From Planctomycetota bacterium (GTDB lineage Bacteria; Planctomycetota; B15-G4; JADJEK01): a stretch of DNA of 64,000 nt. The notes below the pieces were generated by a model. It was not told the origin of the DNA. It saw only the letters and a list, made by a program, of their open reading frames with translations, and searched no databases. Of the stretch, positions 1-7,295 are shown in pieces; the first letter of the stretch is position 1, and the number at the start of each line of letters is the position of its first letter. The position numbers and the translations under genes were made by a program. The stretch lies in NCBI GenBank assembly GCA_016709145.1, contig JADJEK010000006.1, positions 1 to 64,000 on the forward strand, given 5' to 3'.

Positions 1-108
1 TACGCAAAGATGCATCGGCGTGCTATCTTTGGCGCTCGCGCGGGAGCCCGTGCTTACCGGCGGTTGGACGCACGGGGAGGGGGCAGTTATGCCGCGCAGG
101 GGGCGGCA

Positions 109-348
109 GTGCGTGCGAGCTTCGTTCTGCGCGTGATTCGATCCGCAGTCGATCGCGAAGCTGCCGGTGAGTGCGGCATTCTCAACCCGAACCACGCCGC
201 AGAAATCGCGAGCTTGCTCAACGGAACGTGGATCGACCCCGAGACGGGGCGACCCGGTCGCGTCGGTCGCCGCACGAAATTGCAAGCGTTGCGCGTCGTG
301 CTCGACCTCTACGGGCTCAAGGCGCGTCGCCGAGTTGCTTGGCCGTAG
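109..348 (+). CDS. Hypothetical small protein of the mobile element
   Basis: This is a 79-residue reading frame in the mobile element, upstream of the serine recombinase. I recognise no family. The C-terminal half looks protein-like (an NPNHAAEIASLL stretch followed by a basic segment). I prefer the GTG at 109 because a purine-rich AGGGGG stands about six bases before it; the same frame is open back to an ATG at 10. It could be a remnant of a longer gene or a chance open frame in G+C-rich DNA, so confidence is low. Confidence 0.35.
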   Translation: MRASFVLRVIRSAVDREAAGECGILNPNHAAEIASLLNGTWIDPETGRPGRVGRRTKLQALRVVLDLYGLKARRRVAWP

Positions 349-403
349 TGCGTCGGGCTCGCACCCGGTCCGGCAACGCGGGCGCGCCAACTTGTCACCC
401 CGC

Positions 404-435
404 CGATTTCACACGAGGGTCGACCTGTGAAATCG
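404..435. promoter_or_regulatory. Inverted repeat upstream of the serine recombinase
   Basis: Two perfect 10-base arms (CGATTTCACA at 404-413 and its complement at 426-435) flank a 12-base spacer. Together with the palindrome at 469-488 it forms a stacked pair of dyads directly before the recombinase gene. Small serine recombinases often have their resolution site and operator just upstream of their own gene, so this may be a recombinase binding subsite. That role is inferred. Confidence 0.45.
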
Positions 436-468
436 CAGACGGTTTCCGTTCGAACTCCGCCCGCGCTG

Positions 469-488
469 TGTATGCTCTAGAGCATACA
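469..488. promoter_or_regulatory. Perfect 20-bp palindrome before the serine recombinase
   Basis: TGTATGCTCT is followed directly by its exact reverse complement, ending 18 bases before the recombinase start codon. This is the size and position of a dimer-binding operator, or of the core of a recombination site. It is much more A+T-rich than its surroundings. Which protein binds it is not known. Confidence 0.5.
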
Positions 489-506
489 TCCGAGGAGCTT
501 TCGCCA

Positions 507-1208
507 ATGAAGACTCGCAAGCCGACTACCGACCCGACCCGCGCCGTCGCGTACATCCGGGTTTCGACCGACGAACAGAACCTCGGACCGGCCGCGCAAC
601 TCGCGGCGCTCGAAGCGTGGGCCAAGGCTCGCGGAATCACCCTGGTCGCCGTCGAACACGACCTCGGCACTTCGGGCGCGGCCGAGCTTGAGAAGCGGCC
701 GGGATTGCTCGCGGCGCTTGCGGCGCTCGAACAGCACGGCGCGGGGTTGCTCGTTGTCGCCAAGCGGGACCGGCTGGCACGCGACGTCGTCCTTGCCGCC
801 ATGATTGAACGGCTCGCGGATCGCGTCGGGGCGACCGTCGTCAGTGCGGCGGGGGAGGGTGAGGGCGACTCACCCGCGGACGGGCTCATGCGTCGCATGA
901 TCGATGCGTTCGCGGAGTACGAGCGCGCGATCATCCGTGCGCGGACGCGTTCGGCGCTTGCGGTCAAGAAGACCCGTGGCGAACGCACCGGAAGCGTGCC
1001 GTTCGGGTTTGCGCTCGCGGCCGACGGGGTCCACCTCATCGAGAACGAGGCCGAGCGCTCGATCATCCGCGAGATTCGCGCCATGCGCGCGGACGGGCTC
1101 ACGCTGCTGGGCATCGCCGCAGCACTCGAAGCGCGCGGCGTTCAGACTCGAACCGGCACCCGCTGGCACCCGCAGTCGATCGCGCGCATTTGCGAGCGCG
1201 CCGCGTGA
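507..1208 (+). CDS. Serine recombinase (resolvase/invertase family)
   Basis: This 233-residue protein has the resolvase fold at its N-terminus: AYIRVSTDEQN with the nucleophile at Ser20, then the KRDRLARD segment of the active site, and a YERAIIRART helix before the DNA-binding end. The C-terminal 40 residues (GLTLLGIAAALEARGVQT...SIARI) look like the helix-turn-helix of resolvases. The length is typical of small serine recombinases, not of large phage integrases. The start at 507 is supported by GAGGAG eight bases upstream; an upstream extension to 171 has no support. It probably resolves or inverts DNA at the repeats just upstream. The tyrosine integrase at the far end of the element probably does the integration. 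Confidence 0.88.
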   Translation: MKTRKPTTDPTRAVAYIRVSTDEQNLGPAAQLAALEAWAKARGITLVAVEHDLGTSGAAELEKRPGLLAALAALEQHGAGLLVVAKRDRLARDVVLAAMIERLADRVGATVVSAAGEGEGDSPADGLMRRMIDAFAEYERAIIRARTRSALAVKKTRGERTGSVPFGFALAADGVHLIENEAERSIIREIRAMRADGLTLLGIAAALEARGVQTRTGTRWHPQSIARICERAA

Positions 1209-1570
1209 GTCGCCGGAAGGGGAGCGACGTTGGACGCGTTCGGCGCAATGCCGTGCGCCTCGATCGTGTCGCCCGGGCTCTACGGGACAATCCGATGCTC
1301 GCAGATCGCACGGGCGCGATGCTGCGCGGCGAACTCGAAGCGCCCGGACTGCGAGAACCAACGATGCCGACGAAGGAACCGGAGTACGCGAATAATTGGG
1401 TCATGGTCCGCTTGCCGCGCGACCTCGTGCAACGCGCCGAAGCGCTTTGGGACTCGCTGACCGAAGACCGTCGCGTCAAGCTCGCGGGTCGACGTTCGGC
1501 GACGTCGGCGACGCGTCTGCTGCTGCTCCGTGCGATCGAGAAGGCCGAGGCTCAGCTACGTGTCAAGTAG
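1205..1570 (+). CDS. Small basic protein, possibly ribbon-helix-helix type
   Basis: This 121-residue protein starts at a GTG that overlaps the stop codon of the serine recombinase (GTGA), so the two are probably translated together. The N-terminal part is very basic. The C-terminal part has a WVMVRLPRDLVQRAEALW segment followed by a helical stretch rich in Leu and Arg, which resembles the strand-helix-helix of small DNA-binding proteins, but the match is loose. It may help or control the recombinase. I do not recognise a family. Confidence 0.55.
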   Translation: MSRRKGSDVGRVRRNAVRLDRVARALRDNPMLADRTGAMLRGELEAPGLREPTMPTKEPEYANNWVMVRLPRDLVQRAEALWDSLTEDRRVKLAGRRSATSATRLLLLRAIEKAEAQLRVK

Positions 1571-1697
1571 AGGTGTTGGTCCAGAACCCGGAAGAATCGT
1601 GGGCGGAGCCGTGACCAGGGGTGGGGGATAGTCAGGTATTTTTCCGCCGGCACTGGAATTCGAAGCACGCGCGCCGGTCGGCCGCAAAGGATCGGAA

Positions 1698-2594
1698 ATG
1701 ACGTTCTTGGTATATGAGCTAAGCGCGGCTGGGAAGATCGTGGCCTTGTGGGAGGTCATCGGTTCAGAAGTGCGCTCTGCGTTTGGACCAGGGGGTCCAT
1801 ATGCAATCCCGAGTCCTCCGTCTCTGGTCGGCGTAGAGACCGCGGTTCGAAACGCCGGTGGGGGTACCGCGGGTTCATCATTCGTGCGTTGTAAGTGGAG
1901 TAACAGGGGCGAGTATTTCGAGCGCGTGTATCGTCCGGTGTTTTGCGCGCAATATGACTTCGTTCGACGTCTCACGCCGGCTGAGGACTTGGCGCGACTC
2001 CAATTCTCTGCTCAACTCGAAGCCCTGATAGAACTTTTGCGCACAATTTTTCGCACTGTTGAACCCACCTCGTCGAACTTCGAGTGCTACGGACACGAGA
2101 TTCGCAATCTGCTCATTCTTGCGTGCACCGAAGCTGAGTCACACTGGCGCGGAGTGCTCAAGGCGAATTCCGTTCCTGAGCCGACACGATCAGGACTGAC
2201 AGCATATACAGGGGCGTGCTACGGAAGGCTGCCGAGAGTTCTGCGCCTTCAAGAGTATGCGATCCGGTTTAAGCTATTCCCTGCCATCGGAGTTCGTCGC
2301 CCATTTGCGGCCTGGGCCGACGGAAATCCATCGCGAGCGCTCACGTGGTACTCTGCGTATCACAAAGTAAAGCATGGGCGCGAAACCCACTTTGCTGACG
2401 CCACGTTGGGGCGCGCTGTGGACGCGCTAGCTGGCTGCGTGATTTTGTACGTTGCGTCGTACTCACTCTGGCCGACCGAGTCCTGTCGATATGTTTTCGA
2501 GCTGACCACCCATCCTGATTGGTGCGCGGATGATTATTACGTAATGCCAGAGAACATAGCGAATTGGACATCGCTAGACTATACTAAGTGGTGA
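1698..2594 (+). CDS. Unknown accessory protein, HEPN-like helical features
   Basis: This 298-residue protein has no family I can name. Two segments stand out: HEIRNLLILACTEAESHW (about residue 130) and AYHKVKHGRETHFADATLG (about residue 220) followed by a hydrophobic helix. A helical bundle with a polar Arg/His motif of this type recalls HEPN and Abi-type proteins, but I cannot confirm an RNase motif. The gene is clearly less G+C-rich than its neighbours and uses A/T-ending codons freely, a sign of separate acquisition. It converges with the nuclease gene at 2599, four bases away. Its position as cargo in a mobile element suggests a defence or competition role (inference). Confidence 0.6.
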   Translation: MTFLVYELSAAGKIVALWEVIGSEVRSAFGPGGPYAIPSPPSLVGVETAVRNAGGGTAGSSFVRCKWSNRGEYFERVYRPVFCAQYDFVRRLTPAEDLARLQFSAQLEALIELLRTIFRTVEPTSSNFECYGHEIRNLLILACTEAESHWRGVLKANSVPEPTRSGLTAYTGACYGRLPRVLRLQEYAIRFKLFPAIGVRRPFAAWADGNPSRALTWYSAYHKVKHGRETHFADATLGRAVDALAGCVILYVASYSLWPTESCRYVFELTTHPDWCADDYYVMPENIANWTSLDYTKW

Positions 2595-2598
2595 ATGG

Positions 2599-3411
2599 TC
2601 ATTCGACGCGAGCGGTTGGTGATGAGTCGACGGCCGAGTCTGTAGTTGGTGTTGATTGATCCGCCCGTGAAGCGCGGAGAGGCTTCGTGCTGTTTTTCGC
2701 TACCTGTCGGCGTGCCGCATCCGCCTTCTCTCCTTCGATGACCTCTCGCTTGAGCACTTCGCTAGTCAACAGTTGTCGAACCTCCACTTCGTCGACTTTG
2801 AGATTGCCTCCGATGCGCCGCAATTCCCTTCGCAGAGCGTCGACGATCGGCTCGGATAGTATTACCGCTGCCAAAGTGAACCGGTTGAACGCCTGCTTAC
2901 GCGTGTGATATTCACCAATATGGGCGCGCTGCCAACCCTCCTTCGACAAGAGCCCGATGAGTTCGTGATGCTCAGAGCTGCGATGGTTCATTGAAAGCAG
3001 GTCGAGTTCGACCACAAGCTCATGCTCGATCGGCTTCGAGAAGCAAACACGGTACACGCGCCAAAGGTGACCGTTCGTGAGTGCGACCCACTCGCAGCCT
3101 TGGTTCGCCGCGTAGTCGACCGCCTGCTTGATGTACTGCTCTTTGAGGTCATGTCCGACGGCCTTCACTTCAATGAGAATCGTGAGTCCGCCTTCGAGCT
3201 TGATTGCGAGATCGCAAAACGTCCCGCGAATCATGTGCTCGGACGTTATCTCGGCGTACTTGTCGTAGCCGAAAACGTCCTGCAGCAGGTCGGTCACGAT
3301 GACGACCGTGTCGGACTCGTTGACGTCGCGCGCCTTCGCCGCTGTGAGGATTGGTTGGAAGCGCTTGAGCCCAGCACTTATCCGCTCCGCGACTCGTTTT
3401 GGAAGTCCCAT
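2599..3411 (-). CDS. PD-(D/E)XK nuclease, HsdR N-terminal-like
   Basis: This 270-residue protein resembles the stand-alone type I restriction HsdR N-terminal domain family. The nuclease core is visible: Glu54 in an EITSEH segment, Asp67 in GTFCDLAI, then Glu81 and Lys83 in LIEVKA, and a following helix (EQYIKQAVDYA) with a VALTNG strand. No helicase domain follows, so it is not a full HsdR. The C-terminal half is helical with a low-complexity Ser/Thr tail. The start at 3411 is chosen because AGGGTGG lies just upstream; the upstream extension to 3588 is not protein-like. It is convergent with the unknown at 1698 and divergent from the winged-helix gene at 3587. It is probably a defence or DNA-processing enzyme. 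Confidence 0.75.
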   Translation of the reverse strand: MGLPKRVAERISAGLKRFQPILTAAKARDVNESDTVVIVTDLLQDVFGYDKYAEITSEHMIRGTFCDLAIKLEGGLTILIEVKAVGHDLKEQYIKQAVDYAANQGCEWVALTNGHLWRVYRVCFSKPIEHELVVELDLLSMNHRSSEHHELIGLLSKEGWQRAHIGEYHTRKQAFNRFTLAAVILSEPIVDALRRELRRIGGNLKVDEVEVRQLLTSEVLKREVIEGEKADAARRQVAKNSTKPLRASRADQSTPTTDSAVDSSPTARVE

Positions 3412-3586
3412 CAAACCACCCTGTAGCGCTCGCGCGCGATTGCTGTCCCGAATCAAACCCCGTGAGGAGTGCCAAGTCGCGCCCTTCGCGCTGACCGTCG
3501 GCGTAGTATGCCGCCGCAGTCGCCGCGGCTCAACGGGTCGGGTGTACTGAGGCGCACCGAAACGCACAGGGTCGAAGGGCGAAACC

Positions 3587-4126
3587 ATGTCGAAGAAGCG
3601 GAAGCAAGCAGAGAAGGGTGCCGCGCAGCATCAACCGATCAAGGCGTTCAGACCGCAGCAGATTCCCGAGCCGATGAAGGACGGAGACGCCGAAGTCACG
3701 ATCCGAGTGAGTGAACATGCGGATGGTCGTCCCCCCGACATCGGGAAGTGGATCATTGCGAAGCGTCGCAAAGGGATGCCGCCGAACGAGGTGCATCCGC
3801 TCATCGCGACGGAGGTGGCGCGCGTTTACGCAGACCTTGCGGGACGACGTTCGGAGCCCACGAAGCCGCTTCGAATCGGGAACCAGACGCTGAATGGGAG
3901 GCTGTATCACCCCCCAGAGCCACCGGCGGATGAAGGCGAGCTAACGCGAAGTGCGTTCGCAGTGCTCAAAGCACTACGCGAAGCCTCGCAGCCCCTCACG
4001 GGTGAGGAATTGATCGAGGAAGCGGGATACGGGCGAACCGCTGTACGCGCGGCCTTGAAGGTGCTTACTGCGCGATTCGGCGTACTTCATGGACCGCAAG
4101 GGTACTACCTGCCGAAAGTGACCTAG
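3587..4126 (+). CDS. Winged-helix DNA-binding protein
   Basis: This 179-residue protein has a lysine-rich N-terminus, a central region of unknown type, and a C-terminal winged helix: FAVLKALREASQPLTGEEL, then a recognition-helix-like GRTAVRAALKVLTAR, then a wing ending in GYYLP. It is divergently transcribed from the nuclease gene with about 175 bases between them, so it could regulate that gene as well as the genes downstream. The IS21-family element inserted three bases after its stop codon, leaving the gene intact but separating it from the HTH genes at 6832. Confidence 0.65.
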   Translation: MSKKRKQAEKGAAQHQPIKAFRPQQIPEPMKDGDAEVTIRVSEHADGRPPDIGKWIIAKRRKGMPPNEVHPLIATEVARVYADLAGRRSEPTKPLRIGNQTLNGRLYHPPEPPADEGELTRSAFAVLKALREASQPLTGEELIEEAGYGRTAVRAALKVLTARFGVLHGPQGYYLPKVT

Positions 4127-4129
4127 AAG
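4125..4129. repeat. IS target-site duplication, left copy (AGAAG)
   Basis: AGAAG directly precedes the TG tip of the insertion sequence and is repeated at 6775-6779 after its CA tip. A duplication of 4-8 bp is usual for IS21-family insertions. The first base falls in the TAG stop codon of the upstream gene. Confidence 0.8.
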
Positions 4130-4182
4130 TGCGAGCGGCAATCCAAAACTGACCCACCCGACGACCGAAAGTTGACCCACCC
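4130..4182. repeat. IS21 left terminal inverted repeat
   Basis: This end carries the sequence around AGCGGCAAT, then TGACCCACCC, GACGACCGAAA and a second TGACCCACCC. It aligns with the reverse complement of 6722-6774 over its whole length with scattered mismatches. Confidence 0.85.
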
Positions 4183-4249
4183 AGGGCCGACTTCCTCCCG
4201 ATGGAGACCGGCAGCCGGACGGGAGGCGGTCCGGCTGGCGGGGGTTCGA

Positions 4250-4352
4250 GGGGGCGGCAGCCCCCTGTTCAGCAGTCCTCCTCGCGTCAGCGAGGAGGAG
4301 CCCTTATTGACCGGCCGGGCCTTCGGCCCGCCGGCCGACCCCCATGGGGGTC
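4250..4352. repeat. Cluster of G+C-rich hairpins at the IS left end
   Basis: Four dyads follow one another between the IS left end and the istB stop: GGGGGC...GCCCCC (4250-4265), a 10-bp stem TCCTCCTCGC with a GTCA loop (4276-4299), a CCGGCCGGGC hairpin (about 4311-4338), and a 16-bp palindrome GACCCCCATGGGGGTC (4337-4352). They could end istAB transcription or block read-through from outside. Their role is inferred. Confidence 0.6.
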
Positions 4353-4356
4353 GCGC

Positions 4357-5142
4357 TCAATTTTGGACATCCTCCTTGCCGCGCTGGGCGGCTTTCTTCT
4401 TGCTCGACTTGAGTCGGTAGCTCTCGCCGTTCATCTCGAGGATGTGAGCTCTGTGCGTGATGCGATCGAGCAGCGCGACGGCCAGCCGTTCGGTCTGGAA
4501 CACCTTGCCCCACTCGGCGAACGGCAGGTTGCTGTTCACGATCACGCTGCCGCGCTCATGGCGCTCGCTGAGCGCCTGGAACAGCAGGTCGGCGGCGTGC
4601 TCGCTGATTGGCAAGTAGCCGAGCTCATCGACGACGACCAAGTCGAAGCCGGCGAAGCGGCGCAGGTAGCGATGCAGTTGATGCTGCTCCTGCGCTTCCT
4701 CGAGTTCGCTCACGAGCTCGGTCGCGGTGAAGGCGCGCACGCGCTTGCCCTGCTGACATGCGGCGACGCCCAGAGCGGTGCAGACGTGGGTCTTACCGGT
4801 GCCGCTGCTGCCGATCGCGATGATGTTGGACGAGGTCTTCAAGTAAGCGCCGCCAGCCAAGTCATTGAGACGATCGAGCGTGATGCCGGCGGGCAACTCC
4901 TTGGGATTGATCTCCGCCAGCGTCTTCACCTGACGAAACCGCGCCTCTTTCAATCGGCGCTGCACCCGGCGCGAGCGCCGATCCTCGATCTCTTCTTCGA
5001 GCAGCGCGTGCAAGTACGCGAAGAAGTCGCCGCCGGCTGCCGCGATCTCCTTGGCGACGCGCGCGTGCACGCGCTTGATCGAGGGCAGCTTGAGCTCGGC
5101 GAGCAACAGTGCGACGCGAGCATCCAAGGCGTGCTCAGCCAA
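4357..5142 (-). CDS. istB: IS21 transposition helper ATPase IstB
   Basis: This is a 261-residue AAA+ ATPase that loads the IstA transposase on target DNA. Walker A is GSSGTGKTH and Walker B is LVVVDELGYLP, followed by the SERHERGSVIVNSN sensor segment typical of IstB. The start is a TTG at 5142 that overlaps the end of istA; GGAGGTGG within the istA 3' end serves as ribosome-binding site. A longer open frame upstream is arginine-rich out-of-frame istA sequence and is rejected. The length matches the family (about 250-270). Confidence 0.92.
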   Translation of the reverse strand: MAEHALDARVALLLAELKLPSIKRVHARVAKEIAAAGGDFFAYLHALLEEEIEDRRSRRVQRRLKEARFRQVKTLAEINPKELPAGITLDRLNDLAGGAYLKTSSNIIAIGSSGTGKTHVCTALGVAACQQGKRVRAFTATELVSELEEAQEQHQLHRYLRRFAGFDLVVVDELGYLPISEHAADLLFQALSERHERGSVIVNSNLPFAEWGKVFQTERLAVALLDRITHRAHILEMNGESYRLKSSKKKAAQRGKEDVQN

Positions 5143-6664
5143 GGGCCACCTCCGGCGCGCGCAACAGCACTGCGTAATCCTTGACCGATCCCTGGTGCAC
5201 AGCGGGGCCGGCGTACTCGAGTGCTGCAGGCTTTGGCGTTTCCTCCGCGCGCTTCTGCCAGATGTAGAAGCGCACCAACCCCTCCGACACCTGCGGATGG
5301 CGCAGCGCCGCTTGCACGGCGTCGCGCACCGCGTCGATCGAGTACGTGCGGCCAAGCAGCAGCACGTCGACGAACGCTTGCGCGCCGTCGATCTCGCCTT
5401 CGTCGCGTCGCAGCGCGGCGAGCAGCGCGCGCCACTCGCCGGGCACCTGATCCATGAATTGCTGTAACGGCAGCGCGTGATCGAGCCCGCGGTGCTTGCG
5501 CCGCAACAGCGGCAGATAGTGATCCACGTCGAGCACCACTGCGTGCATCACGTACGAGCGCGCGTGGGAGACACGCTGGCCGCCGGGGCCGATGATCACG
5601 ACGAGCTCGGCGTCTTGCCGTACTTGTACGAAGCGTCCAGCCCATTCGACCGGAACCGAATAGAACACCGTCCCGAGGCTGATCCACGAGCGTGGCGTCA
5701 CCTTCGACATGCGCGGCAAGGATGCGTCGAAGCGCGTGGCCGGCAGGGCGATGAGCTGCGGGACCTCGTCCAGCCACGCTTCGCCGATGGCGTGCTCGCG
5801 CGTTTTGATCACGCGCGACATCTCGCGCTCCATCCACGCGTCGCACAGCGCCTGCAAGTCCGCGCGGCTCGTGATCGTCGGGATCGGCGACAGGATCTCG
5901 TGGCGCGAGTACTTCACGCAGCCCTCGACGCCGCCCTTTTCATTGCCTTTGCCCGGCGCGCAGAACTCGACCTCGAAGCCGTAGTGCGCGCGGAAGCAAG
6001 CGAAGGCGCGCTGCTCGATGCGACGGCGGCCCTCGAGGACCTTCTTCACCGCCGGCGTGAGATTGTCGAACCACAGTTTGCGGAACACGCCGCCGAAGAA
6101 CTCGAAGGCCCGCATCAGGCCTTCGAACAGGGCCTCGCGTGTCTGATTGGGCGCCGCGTACGCGAACGTCCTGCCCGAGTAGCACGCGCGCACGAGCAGG
6201 ACGAAGCACTTCACCCGGCCGAGCTTGACGTCGTCGACCTCGCCCTCGAAGAAGTCCACCTGCGCATCTTCGCCCGGCGCGTAGACCAGCGGCACGAAGG
6301 CATGCCTCAGCGGATCGCGCACGTCCAGGCGCGCCTGGCGCACCACCGAGCGCAGCGTGCTCTCGCTCGCCACCAGCCCTTCCGCCAACAGCAGCCGGCC
6401 GATCCGCGCCGCCGTCAGCAGTTGCTTGCGCGGCGTCGCCGCCGCGCGCTCGGCGATCAACATCTCGCGCACCCGCGGCGCGATCAGTGCGCTCACCGGA
6501 CTCGCGCGACCCTCCACCAGGCAGTACTCACCCGGACGCCGCTCGCCGCGCAGGTAGCCGCGCACCGTATTGCGCGACACCGCGAGCGACTTGGCGATCG
6601 CACGGATCGAATGTCCCTGGGCGCGCAGCTGCTTACACTCCAAGACCTGACTCATCTCGAGCAT
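5135..6664 (-). CDS. istA: IS21 transposase IstA
   Basis: This 509-residue DDE transposase has an N-terminal helix-turn-helix (GHSIRAIAKSLAVSRNTVRGYL) and a retroviral-integrase-like core. The likely catalytic residues are the Asp in AQVDFFEG, the Asp in LWFDNLTP and the Glu in KGNEKGGVEG. A C-terminal beta-rich domain follows. The start ATG at 6664 has GGAGGAAGG immediately upstream; a second in-frame ATG lies three codons in. The gene overlaps istB by a few bases, as is normal for the family. No frameshift is seen. Confidence 0.93.
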   Translation of the reverse strand: MLEMSQVLECKQLRAQGHSIRAIAKSLAVSRNTVRGYLRGERRPGEYCLVEGRASPVSALIAPRVREMLIAERAAATPRKQLLTAARIGRLLLAEGLVASESTLRSVVRQARLDVRDPLRHAFVPLVYAPGEDAQVDFFEGEVDDVKLGRVKCFVLLVRACYSGRTFAYAAPNQTREALFEGLMRAFEFFGGVFRKLWFDNLTPAVKKVLEGRRRIEQRAFACFRAHYGFEVEFCAPGKGNEKGGVEGCVKYSRHEILSPIPTITSRADLQALCDAWMEREMSRVIKTREHAIGEAWLDEVPQLIALPATRFDASLPRMSKVTPRSWISLGTVFYSVPVEWAGRFVQVRQDAELVVIIGPGGQRVSHARSYVMHAVVLDVDHYLPLLRRKHRGLDHALPLQQFMDQVPGEWRALLAALRRDEGEIDGAQAFVDVLLLGRTYSIDAVRDAVQAALRHPQVSEGLVRFYIWQKRAEETPKPAALEYAGPAVHQGSVKDYAVLLRAPEVALG

Positions 6665-6721
6665 CCTTCCTCCGGGGTAGCGGTCGGCGTAGACACCAAC
6701 AGCTTCTCGGAGCGGGGCTCG

Positions 6722-6774
6722 GGGTGGGTCAGGTTTCAGTCGTCGAGTGGGTCAGCTTTCAATTACCGCTTCCA
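6722..6774. repeat. IS21 right terminal inverted repeat
   Basis: This is the right end of the element, with GGGTGGGTCA, a CAGTCGTCGA spacer segment and GAGTGGGTCA, ending in TTCCA. Its reverse complement aligns with 4130-4182. Confidence 0.85.
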
Positions 6775-6779
6775 AGAAG
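6775..6779. repeat. IS target-site duplication, right copy (AGAAG)
   Basis: This is the second copy of the five bases found at 4125-4129. Removing the IS and one copy would join the winged-helix gene to the HTH genes with a short spacer. Confidence 0.8.
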
Positions 6780-6831
6780 CGACCCCGCGAGCGACCCCTA
6801 CGCGACCCGTCATGAACCCAACATCGGGCGC

Positions 6832-7062
6832 ATGACAAACGACAACAACCCCAACGACCTTCGTCGTCGGCTCACGCCCTTGCGGCGTGCCGCCGAGATC
6901 CTCTCAATTCCGGCAGCGGAACTCGAACGCGCTGTCGCATCGCTTCCTCACACGCGCCTCGGGACGGTTGTGCTCTTCGACATCGACGAACTGCGACGCG
7001 CGCTGCTCGAACGCGCGCGGCTCAAAGCCGATGGGTCGAACGAAGACAGAGGTGCGCGATGA
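6832..7062 (+). CDS. Small helix-turn-helix-like protein
   Basis: This 76-residue protein contains RRAAEILSIPAAELERAVASL followed by a beta-like TRLGTVVLFDIDELRRALLERA. The arrangement resembles the excisionase/MerR-like HTH_17 fold, where a helix-turn-helix is followed by a strand and a helix that begins with a D-x-x-x-L pattern. It is the first gene of a tightly overlapping group: its stop overlaps the ATG of the next HTH gene (ATGA at 7059). It probably acts as a regulator or excision/replication accessory factor of the element. The start is the ATG at 6832; earlier in-frame codons lie inside the IS. Confidence 0.65.
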   Translation: MTNDNNPNDLRRRLTPLRRAAEILSIPAAELERAVASLPHTRLGTVVLFDIDELRRALLERARLKADGSNEDRGAR

Positions 7063-7295
7063 CGACTCGCGACACCCCCGAACGGAACAGCGTTCCGGAT
7101 TCCACGAGCGAAGCGACCGCCGCCCGGATGCTCAAGCTGCGCGAAGTCGCAGCGCTGCTCGCGATCAATGAGCGCACGGTCCGGAGCACGATTGCAGCCG
7201 GTCGGTTGCGATGTGTTCGCATCGGGCGCGCCGTTCGGATCGACGCGCGCGACCTCGAAGCGTTCATCGAGCGCTCGAAGCGGGGGCGGAAATGA
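7059..7295 (+). CDS. Excisionase-family DNA-binding protein (HTH_17)
   Basis: This 78-residue protein carries a clear HTH_17 domain: LKLREVAALLAINERTVRSTIAAGRLRCVRIGRAVRIDARDLEAFI is the region, with the RTVRSTI recognition helix and the GRAVRI wing. Such proteins act as excisionases or as regulators in integrative elements. It overlaps the genes on both sides by four bases (ATGA at 7059 and again at 7292), so it belongs to one translation-coupled unit with the primase-like gene. The first 22 residues look disordered. Confidence 0.82.
   Translation: MTTRDTPERNSVPDSTSEATAARMLKLREVAALLAINERTVRSTIAAGRLRCVRIGRAVRIDARDLEAFIERSKRGRK

Larger units (their letters stand above)
4130..6774 (-). mobile_element. 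Complete IS21-family insertion sequence
   Basis: This 2,645-bp element carries istA and istB on the minus strand. It begins TG and ends CA as IS21 elements do, and it is flanked by the 5-bp duplication AGAAG. The terminal inverted repeats are imperfect and long: each end has two copies of a TGACCCAC-type block (4150-4159 and 4173-4182 at the left; 6722-6731 and 6745-6754 at the right), spaced alike. These are the multiple transposase-binding sites expected in this family. Both genes appear intact, so the copy could be active. It lies between two genes of the larger integrated element without breaking either. Confidence 0.92.

Noticed and set aside
10..108. Upstream extension of the first small gene to the ATG at 10
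   Set aside because: The segment is Arg/Gly/Ala-rich and lacks a ribosome-binding site; GTG at 109 is more likely.
4357..5355. Longer IstB product
   Set aside because: The first 71 residues are out-of-frame istA sequence; TTG at 5142 has a good ribosome-binding site.
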